A stretch of 64,000 nt of DNA from Pseudomonas sp. RIT-562 (GTDB lineage Bacteria; Pseudomonadota; Gammaproteobacteria; Pseudomonadales; Pseudomonadaceae): the NCBI RefSeq assembly GCF_026241895.1, contig NZ_JAPJIV010000020.1, forward strand, positions 62,001-126,000, read 5' to 3'. The position numbers were made by a program, and so were the translations under genes. Of this stretch, positions 58,354 to 64,000 are shown one piece after another. How positions within the stretch are numbered: position 1 is the first letter of the stretch; every line of letters starts with the position of its first letter. A model generated the notes under the pieces. The model did not search any database. It was not told the origin of the DNA and worked only from the letters and a program-made list of their open reading frames with translations.

Positions 58354-58800
58354 TTATGGGTACGTTTTAGCCAACCAGCTCTGGCGTTTCAGATGGCGCA
58401 CGAGAACATTGCCCTCGGGCGCCAGGGTCGTGCCGAAACTCACTTGCCGGCCACTTTCAAGTCGCAGATCGAGGCCATATTCCAGATGCCCGGGCAGCGA
58501 CTGCGGCAACAATTCGATGTGCACCGACAACAGGCGCGGCTCGTAAAGTGTCAACGTGCGCGCGATGGTTTTCATCAGGTTATGCGATGACGCAGGCAAG
58601 CCCTGGAGGGTCGAGCCCATGTCCGGCAGCCCGTAATCCGCCAGGTGTGCGAGGGTGCCGGCGCGGCTATTGAGGATGCGCTGCACGTTGTCCAGCACCG
58701 ACAGGGTGTACTGATCCTCCTCGGCGACCTGATGCAGCTCGAGGTCGCCGGTGAAATTCTGCAGCAACGTTTCGTAGAGTGACGGATTAAGATCAGGCAT
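58354..58800 (-). CDS. tssE: T6SS baseplate protein TssE (gp25-like)
   Basis: This 148-residue protein has the gpW/gp25 fold of the phage baseplate lysozyme relative: Ser-Val-Leu-Asp-Asn-Val-Gln-Arg-Ile-Leu-Asn-Ser-Arg-Ala-Gly, then Tyr-Gly-Leu-Pro-Asp. The Glu-Pro-Arg-Leu motif (Tyr-Glu-Pro-Arg-Leu, ~87-91) is the conserved TssE signature that nucleates sheath assembly. It lies in the order tssJ-tssE with only three bases between stop and start, within the baseplate gene group. Confidence 0.93.
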   Translation of the reverse strand: MPDLNPSLYETLLQNFTGDLELHQVAEEDQYTLSVLDNVQRILNSRAGTLAHLADYGLPDMGSTLQGLPASSHNLMKTIARTLTLYEPRLLSVHIELLPQSLPGHLEYGLDLRLESGRQVSFGTTLAPEGNVLVRHLKRQSWLAKTYP

Positions 58801-58803
58801 CGG

Positions 58804-59340
58804 TCAATCCTCGGCGAGCGGCTGCAAGGTCAAGCGGTTATCGCCTAAATGAATGACCCGGGCCCGGTCCGGATCAAGCTCATCGCGACCGAGGATCAGC
58901 CGCCAGGTGTTCTGCTGGTTGTCGGGCTCGCGCAGCAAGGCGACCACCGCAACGACTTGCGCATCCTTGTCCAGTGGCATGCCCAATAGCGCCCCCTCCC
59001 CCGGCTTCACCACCAGGGTTTTGTGCCCCAGCAAAGCGTCGCCCAGCAACCTGTCATCGTGGTTGAGCAACCCGTCGTAGGCAGCCTTGTCCAGCGCCTT
59101 GCGGTCACGCAGTTGATATACCCGCACCAGCGTCGGCACCGACAGCGCATTCATGTCGGCGCCGTCAGTGTTCATTGCGGTGCGGGCGTTCAGGTCCAGG
59201 TGCAGGGTTTTTACCTGCTTGTAGAAGATCGACCGGGCCGTCGCCGAAGTGGCGTCGGAGACTGACTGGGTCACGCCACAGCCGGCGAGCAGTGCGCCGA
59301 ATGCGACGACCCCCAGCGCTTTAGAAACGGTACGCGACAT
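58804..59340 (-). CDS. tssJ: T6SS outer-membrane lipoprotein TssJ
   Basis: This 178-residue lipoprotein is anchored in the outer membrane and binds the periplasmic part of TssM. The start at 59340 gives a short signal with lipobox Leu-Leu-Ala-Gly-Cys and the lipidated C21; the longer frame upstream reads inside tssG. The mature beta-sandwich contains Leu-Ser-Val-Pro-Thr-Leu-Val-Arg-Val-Tyr-Gln-Leu-Arg-Asp (~78-90), typical of TssJ/VasD. It overlaps the end of tssG by 20 bases. Confidence 0.93.
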   Translation of the reverse strand: MSRTVSKALGVVAFGALLAGCGVTQSVSDATSATARSIFYKQVKTLHLDLNARTAMNTDGADMNALSVPTLVRVYQLRDRKALDKAAYDGLLNHDDRLLGDALLGHKTLVVKPGEGALLGMPLDKDAQVVAVVALLREPDNQQNTWRLILGRDELDPDRARVIHLGDNRLTLQPLAED

Positions 59341-60409
59341 GCTGAATCTCTCTTTCCTGAGGGTTAGGTTTGAGGCCCTGATAGCGGCCCAGGTTGATCG
59401 TAATGTTGTCCTGCGCGCTCTCAAGGCCCAGCACCGCCGTCATGCCCAGCAAGACCGGTGCGCCACCGAGCAACGGTTGGGGCAGGCTGCGCACCGGCAG
59501 CGACAACTGCAGCCTGGCGGTACAACGCCAGCCCAGGTACACCCGCAGCAACACCAGCAGATCCTTGTGCAACTGGCCGCCGGGCAACCAGCCACGCGCC
59601 TCGTCCGGGTCTTCAGTGAACAGCGCCAGGTGCAGTTGGCTGTTGGCGTCATACCCGACACTGCCCAGCGGAGTGCCTTGGGACAGGCGCACCGGTTGCG
59701 CTGCAGACAAACTGGCAGGCTGGGCCAGGGCGATTTTCTGCGGCCAGTGCGGCGTCACCCGAGCTCGTGTGTTGGGCGCCAATAGCTTCACCAGCGCGCA
59801 CACCCCCTCGGCATTGCGCGTCGGCAAACGCATCACCCCAAGCAGCGCGAGAAAGCGCGACACCGGCGTCTCGATCTGCCTGGCTGTACCTTCAATCCCC
59901 AGGCCGATCAAACCCAGCAGGCATTGCGAGGTCGCATCGGTCCCCCCCGCCTCGAACGTGGCCGGATAAGAATACTTGCGCCAGATCCGGTAGAACTGGG
60001 TGAAGATCCGGTGGTTGAAAATGTCCAGAAACGCTTCGAGTGCCTCATGCCCTTCGCGACGTTGGGCGATGTCATCGATGAACGCCGTGGGCATCGGTGA
60101 GTCCACGCCGTATAACCCCAGCAGGCGCGTGCGCACCGTAGCCGGGCGCAGAGAGTCGTGCTCATCATGCTCGATCGACTTCAGTTCGCCCGCGGGAAAA
60201 CCCATGCCGGGGTCAGGCCGAAAGCGCACAGGGTCATCCGCCGGATTTGTGGTGCTGCCCAGTAGCGGATGATCCGGCAAAGCCTGTTCCAGCAGCTGGC
60301 AAAAGCGATACAGATTGGCCTCCGCCACCCGCCCCTGCAGCGCTTCAAGCACTCCACTGGCTTTCAGCCGGGAATACGCTGACTGTGTTTCTCGTTCCAT
60401 CGCAGGCAT
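59321..60409 (-). CDS. tssG: T6SS baseplate protein TssG
   Basis: This 362-residue wedge protein of the T6SS baseplate pairs with TssF. The family motifs are Tyr-Arg-Phe-Cys-Gln-Leu-Leu-Glu near 34-41, Val-Arg-Phe-Arg-Pro-Asp-Pro-Gly-Met-Gly-Phe-Pro, the Thr-Arg-Leu-Leu-Gly-Leu-Tyr-Gly-Val-Asp-Ser-Pro-Met-Pro segment (~93-106) and Phe-Asn-His-Arg. Two possible ATGs, 60409 and 60400, both lie inside tssF, so the overlap is 46 or 37 bases and translation is coupled either way. Confidence 0.93.
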   Translation of the reverse strand: MPAMERETQSAYSRLKASGVLEALQGRVAEANLYRFCQLLEQALPDHPLLGSTTNPADDPVRFRPDPGMGFPAGELKSIEHDEHDSLRPATVRTRLLGLYGVDSPMPTAFIDDIAQRREGHEALEAFLDIFNHRIFTQFYRIWRKYSYPATFEAGGTDATSQCLLGLIGLGIEGTARQIETPVSRFLALLGVMRLPTRNAEGVCALVKLLAPNTRARVTPHWPQKIALAQPASLSAAQPVRLSQGTPLGSVGYDANSQLHLALFTEDPDEARGWLPGGQLHKDLLVLLRVYLGWRCTARLQLSLPVRSLPQPLLGGAPVLLGMTAVLGLESAQDNITINLGRYQGLKPNPQEREIQHVAYRF

Positions 60410-62130
60410 TTCCCTGTAGGTTGAAGGATCAGCGTGAGCTGGTTGAATAGGTGGATGTCGGCGTACAAACCGAAGAACCGATGGAGCATTTCGCCGAACA
60501 GGCTGATGTCGCCTTCACCGCTGAAACCGTTGGCGTCCAGGGTCACTTCGATGTCCACCCCGCGCAGCAGAAAGCCTTTTTCGAAGCGCTGGACCAGGTG
60601 GTGTTTGACTTCGACTATGGCTTCCAGACGGCGTCTGTTCAGTTCGCTGCCGGTCCAGTCATACAGGGCCAGGGTGCCGCGCAGGACTTCGGCGTTATCG
60701 AGCATTGGCAGGAAATTCGAGCCGAGGTGGCTGAGGACCCGCCAGTGAAAACGATCGCGGTTGGGTGGGTAGCACGGCAGGGTCGGCGCGCACAGATTGC
60801 GCACGCGCAGGCCTAGGGTGGAGGCTTGAGCGGGAGTGTCGAGCAAGGTGCTTTGCAGGGCTTTGCGAGGGAGTTGGCCGTGGGTGCCGGTCAATTTGAG
60901 CGAGAGACTTCGGCTCTTGTTCAGCGCGTCCTCGTCAAAACCCTCACCACCAAGGATCAACCAGGTGTCATGCAAACCGTTGGCCGCACGCTTGAGCCGT
61001 GTATGAAAGTAGCGCTCAGGCGCCTCGTCGCGCAGCATGCCGCCCTTGTGGCGGAAGCTGCTGAAGGGGACGTACTGCAATTTCCCTGCATCACTGGAAC
61101 TACTGACCTGATCCACCGAATAGATTTCGATGTGACCGTCCTGCAAACGCATCGGGCGCAGCAAGTAGTCGGTCTGCAGGGGCGCCAGGACCAGGGGGTC
61201 GGCCTCCAACGTGAACAGATTGATGACCGGTACCGCATGCAGGCGTATGTGTTCAGCGTTCAGATTGAATGTCTGTGGCCACGCCTCGCGCAAAACCACT
61301 TCGAGCTCGAACCAGGTCGCCTCGGGTGTGAAGCTGGCATGCTCGAGACCACACAGGTTCACGAACATGAATTTCTCACGGAAGCTGAAGTATTCCAGCA
61401 GCAACTGATAACCACTGAATGCACTGTCGCCTTTAGGCCACAGGCGATCCTCGTCGCCGAATCCCTTGGGCGAAAAAAAGCCCTCGAACAGCCGGCGCTC
61501 TTCGCCTGCCTGGCGTATGTACATCGCTTGAGCGTTGAGCGTCAGCGCTTGATGCAGGGCGCTGGCCATGGGTCCATCGGCGCACAGATACAGCGGCAAA
61601 CGGCTCAGATCCATCGCGCTCCATGGGCTTAGATCTCCGCGGATAAAGCGCAGTCGCAACACCGAGCGGCCGTCCGGTTCGTGAGCCAGTCGCACAGACT
61701 CCAGAGCGATTGGGCGCAATCTCAGGTCCTGAGTGGTGGTATAGCGGCAACGAGTCCGTTGTGGCCCCACAGGCTGCGACAGCACTTCGAAGCCAGCGGC
61801 GATCAACTTGTCTTTTTTGAGCTTGGCAAGCTCCGGCGCCAGCTCGACAATCGACAGCGATGGGATGGTGCGCAGGTAATGCGGCCACAGCAAGCTGACC
61901 AAGCCCTCGGTCAGCTCCGGCAAATCATCGTCGAGCTTCTCGCGCAAGCGTCCCATCAGAAACGCGAAGCCCTCGAACAGACGCTCCACATAGGGATCGC
62001 GAGCGCCCGGCTTGTCCAGATTCAACTGCGCGGCACGCTCGGGAAAGGCTTGCGCAAACTCCTTGCCGGCTTCACGCAGATAGCGCATCTCGGCGTCGTA
62101 GTAATGCAGTGTCAGGTTGTCCTTGCTCAA
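60364..62130 (-). CDS. tssF: T6SS baseplate protein TssF
   Basis: This 588-residue protein is the largest baseplate wedge subunit. It opens with the hallmark Tyr-Tyr-Asp-Ala-Glu-Met-Arg-Tyr-Leu-Arg-Glu-Ala-Gly-Lys-Glu-Phe-Ala and Asp-Pro-Tyr-Val-Glu-Arg-Leu-Phe-Glu-Gly-Phe-Ala-Phe-Leu. The start codon is TTG (62130-62128), preceded by AGGA at a suitable distance; no ATG fits the conserved N-terminus. It lies 24 bases after tssA and overlaps tssG. Confidence 0.94.
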   Translation of the reverse strand: MSKDNLTLHYYDAEMRYLREAGKEFAQAFPERAAQLNLDKPGARDPYVERLFEGFAFLMGRLREKLDDDLPELTEGLVSLLWPHYLRTIPSLSIVELAPELAKLKKDKLIAAGFEVLSQPVGPQRTRCRYTTTQDLRLRPIALESVRLAHEPDGRSVLRLRFIRGDLSPWSAMDLSRLPLYLCADGPMASALHQALTLNAQAMYIRQAGEERRLFEGFFSPKGFGDEDRLWPKGDSAFSGYQLLLEYFSFREKFMFVNLCGLEHASFTPEATWFELEVVLREAWPQTFNLNAEHIRLHAVPVINLFTLEADPLVLAPLQTDYLLRPMRLQDGHIEIYSVDQVSSSSDAGKLQYVPFSSFRHKGGMLRDEAPERYFHTRLKRAANGLHDTWLILGGEGFDEDALNKSRSLSLKLTGTHGQLPRKALQSTLLDTPAQASTLGLRVRNLCAPTLPCYPPNRDRFHWRVLSHLGSNFLPMLDNAEVLRGTLALYDWTGSELNRRRLEAIVEVKHHLVQRFEKGFLLRGVDIEVTLDANGFSGEGDISLFGEMLHRFFGLYADIHLFNQLTLILQPTGKCLRWNEKHSQRIPG

Positions 62131-62154
62131 AATTAGAATCCTGATAAATGAGGT

Positions 62155-63741
62155 TCAGCCGCAGAGCACCGCAGCGCGTACCGGGTCCAGGGCGACCAGC
62201 GCCGCCAGCAGCGACTCCATCCGAGTCCCCAGGGTGATTTTGTCGGCGCCGCTGCGTTGAGCCCTGAGACGCAGCAGCTTGAGCAGGCGCGCCTTGACTT
62301 CGAAATGCAGCGCTGGCTCCCACGTATCCAGGCCGTGGCGCTGCGCCGTGGCGTCCAGCTCACCCAGCAGGTGCACCGCCAGGTCGCTCTTGCCGTATTG
62401 CTCAGCCACGCGCGCCATCAGCAAGCGCAACAGCCAGCGCTGGCGCGCGGTTTCTATGTCGGGGCGTTCGGCCAGCCAGGCGATCGCCTGTTCGACACCC
62501 CCCGAGTCAGCCTGCGCCAGCGCCTCGACCTCCAATGACCAGATGTCGTTGTCTGTACCCGTGGGGACCGGAGTGGCTGCCGGTAACCACTGCTGTGAGC
62601 GATTACCGCTGACATGCTGGACGATCCACTCCCGGGTGGTCTCATCGGCGAAGGGCGTTCCGTCGCTCCAGCACAACAGTTCAAGACCTGGCAGGCGCTC
62701 GAGAAACATGCCCAGGTCGCGCCGGATAATGCCGGCCCATTCATCATGCGGCGCAGGTAACTTGCTCAGCGCCTGGCAGGCGTACCACTGCAGGTCCAGC
62801 CAGAAATGGTTGACGCCTTCGGCATACATTCGCTCCGCCTCATTGAGCAATTCGCTCCAGTCCTGTTGCAGGTGCAGCCTTTTGAGTTGCGCGCGATACT
62901 CGCCACGAGGCGGTGCCAGGCGGGTCACTCCGCCAGCGTCCTGGGGGGGTGTGTGATGCAGGGTGTCCCAGCGCAAACTGCGCAGCAGACGCTGGGCCGC
63001 CAGACGTCCGAGCGGCTGCTCGCGCAGATAACCCGCCAGGATCCGACCGCTGTCGAGCAGGTCACGTCCGGACTTGATGGCCAGCCCGGCAGGTGTAGCC
63101 GCTGATGCGTCGGCCTCGCGCCGGTTAGTGTTCTGCGGCACCAGCGCATCCACCCCGCCCGACTGCGCCATCCGTGCAGACAAGGCGCTATACAGACTGC
63201 TCAAATCCGCGCGCTGATCCTGCGGCCATGCTTCCATCCCGCGCTCCAGCCAGGCCAGCGCCGCGACCGTGCGTTCGGACTCCTCCTTCACCACTTCCGG
63301 ATACTGGGTCAGACAATCCAGGACCTTGGAGCTGGTCAGCCACTCAAGCGCCAACTTGCGGCTGTTGGGCCGTGCGGGCAGGATCTCGCCGGCGAAACGT
63401 TGCACCAGAGCAGCCAGCAGACCGAGGCCGTCAGCCAGCCCGCGTTCGCCGTCCTTGTGCAAGCGCGCCCACAGGTAATAGGTGCCGACTCGCAAGTCCT
63501 TGCAGCGCTGGTTAGTCAGCTTTTCCGCCAGCTGCGCGACCTGGTCGACATCCGCGCCGGAGAGCTTGTTGACCTCTTCACGCATGCGCTGGAAGTCGTC
63601 GTCGTAACTCGGGTCTTCGCCTGCCGGTGAGTCTTTAGTGATGGCGTGCAACCACGGTTCCCAGCGGTCGGCCTGCAGGCTGCCGAGGGCAACGGCATCG
63701 CCTTCCCCGAGGCAGCGGGCGATCAATGCTTTCAGGCTCAT
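62155..63741 (-). CDS. tssA: T6SS cap/baseplate protein TssA
   Basis: This 528-residue TssA coordinates baseplate priming and sheath or tube elongation. The start at 63741 overlaps the tssM stop (ATGA). The N-terminal ImpA_N domain is marked by Asp-Ser-Pro-Ala-Gly-Glu-Asp-Pro-Ser-Tyr-Asp-Asp-Asp-Phe (38-51); the middle is helical. The C-terminal part (~280-528) is of the VasJ type, with Trp-Leu-Asp-Leu-Gln-Trp-Tyr-Ala-Cys-Gln-Ala-Leu. Confidence 0.92.
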   Translation of the reverse strand: MSLKALIARCLGEGDAVALGSLQADRWEPWLHAITKDSPAGEDPSYDDDFQRMREEVNKLSGADVDQVAQLAEKLTNQRCKDLRVGTYYLWARLHKDGERGLADGLGLLAALVQRFAGEILPARPNSRKLALEWLTSSKVLDCLTQYPEVVKEESERTVAALAWLERGMEAWPQDQRADLSSLYSALSARMAQSGGVDALVPQNTNRREADASAATPAGLAIKSGRDLLDSGRILAGYLREQPLGRLAAQRLLRSLRWDTLHHTPPQDAGGVTRLAPPRGEYRAQLKRLHLQQDWSELLNEAERMYAEGVNHFWLDLQWYACQALSKLPAPHDEWAGIIRRDLGMFLERLPGLELLCWSDGTPFADETTREWIVQHVSGNRSQQWLPAATPVPTGTDNDIWSLEVEALAQADSGGVEQAIAWLAERPDIETARQRWLLRLLMARVAEQYGKSDLAVHLLGELDATAQRHGLDTWEPALHFEVKARLLKLLRLRAQRSGADKITLGTRMESLLAALVALDPVRAAVLCG

Positions 63742-64000
63742 TTGCTTTTCCTCGCTTGAACAACGGGTTTCTCGTGATCGTTTGCACTCAAAAATATCTG
63801 CATAGGCAAGGTGAAATCCCTCAGCTTCAACATCGCCAACGGCCCCATTCCCAGCTCGGTGCGCAGGTTCCACGTGAGGTCCAACCCGTCCGGCGCCCTG
63901 ACCTGCAGCCGGTGCAAACTGTCGCTGTCACTCAGCGGCGTAACCCGCGCCTGTTCCAGCAGTCGGATCAAGCCCCACGTGCCTTCGTAATCGCCAAACA
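63738..64000 (-). CDS. tssM: T6SS membrane-complex protein TssM (C-terminal fragment, partial)
   Basis: The frame is open to the right edge of the window; about 87 C-terminal residues are visible. They carry the typical TssM ending: Phe-Gly-Asp-Tyr-Glu-Gly-Thr-Trp-Gly-Leu-Ile-Arg-Leu-Leu, then a beta-rich stretch (Leu-Thr-Trp-Asn-Leu-Arg-Thr-Glu; Leu-Arg-Asp-Phe-Thr-Leu-Pro). This is the periplasmic part that meets TssJ. The rest of the gene, and presumably tssL/tssK and the sheath genes, lie outside. Confidence 0.9.
   Translation of the reverse strand, partial: FGDYEGTWGLIRLLEQARVTPLSDSDSLHRLQVRAPDGLDLTWNLRTELGMGPLAMLKLRDFTLPMQIFLSANDHEKPVVQARKSK

Overview
The window reads as a chromosomal segment of a fluorescent-group Pseudomonas. 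The evidence is high GC, dense genes, Pseudomonas-type REP/REPIN hairpins (GTGGGAGC...GCTTGC), the bkdA2-bkdB-lpdV order, a Pseudomonas-type creatinase, and FecIR and type VI secretion (T6SS) genes of the genus. This placement rests on recognition of protein families, not on a database search. No rRNA, tRNA, CRISPR array, intact insertion sequence or prophage was seen.

Layout. 1-5 kb: the 3' part of the branched-chain keto-acid dehydrogenase operon (E1 beta, E2, E3), then ilvE. 5-7 kb: a radical-SAM protein and its partner, a putative DNA modification/repair pair. 7-9 kb: ArsR-type regulator divergent from a cytochrome P450. 9-15 kb: FKBP isomerase, a protealysin-type metalloprotease with its emfourin-type inhibitor, an RcnB-like periplasmic protein, a Kef-type K+/H+ antiporter, a HEAT-repeat alkylation-repair-like protein, and a tandem repeat array. 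15-20.5 kb: LysR regulator, GMC oxidoreductase, MHS transporter and lldD. 20.5-24.6 kb: a FecI sigma/FecR anti-sigma/TonB-receptor iron-uptake unit with a Fur box. 25-29 kb: topB preceded by a LexA-type operator, GST, GNAT and a small conserved-looking protein.

29.8-36.2 kb: a ProA-like aldehyde dehydrogenase, DoxX, dienelactone hydrolase, and then the first highlight. This is a three-gene operon on the minus strand (2-oxoglutarate/Fe(II) oxygenase, unknown 312-residue protein, urea/guanidine-region ABC solute-binding protein). It is preceded by two ACGA-loop hairpins matching the guanidine-II (mini-ykkC) riboswitch, and upstream of them a good sigma-54 -24/-12 promoter. The sequence therefore suggests control by both nitrogen limitation and guanidine.

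36.2-43.5 kb: a visibly more AT-rich island, the second highlight. It holds an inner-membrane protein with an OmpA-like periplasmic domain, overlapping by 4 bp a 1594-residue multidomain protein whose last ~170 residues look like a Tae4-type peptidoglycan amidase. A convergent secreted/membrane protein beside it is a candidate immunity factor. I do not recognise the body of the giant protein, and the locus may be an undescribed toxin-delivery or polymorphic-toxin system.

43.5-55 kb: SleB-type hydrolase, CAP protein, ChrA, a beta-lactamase-fold hydrolase, and a probable creatine module (GlxA/AraC-type regulator, MHS transporter, creatinase) divergent from speC. 55-64 kb: another MHS transporter, and the end of a T6SS cluster on the minus strand (tssM partial, tssA, tssF, tssG, tssJ, tssE and an ImpA_N/OmpA fusion).
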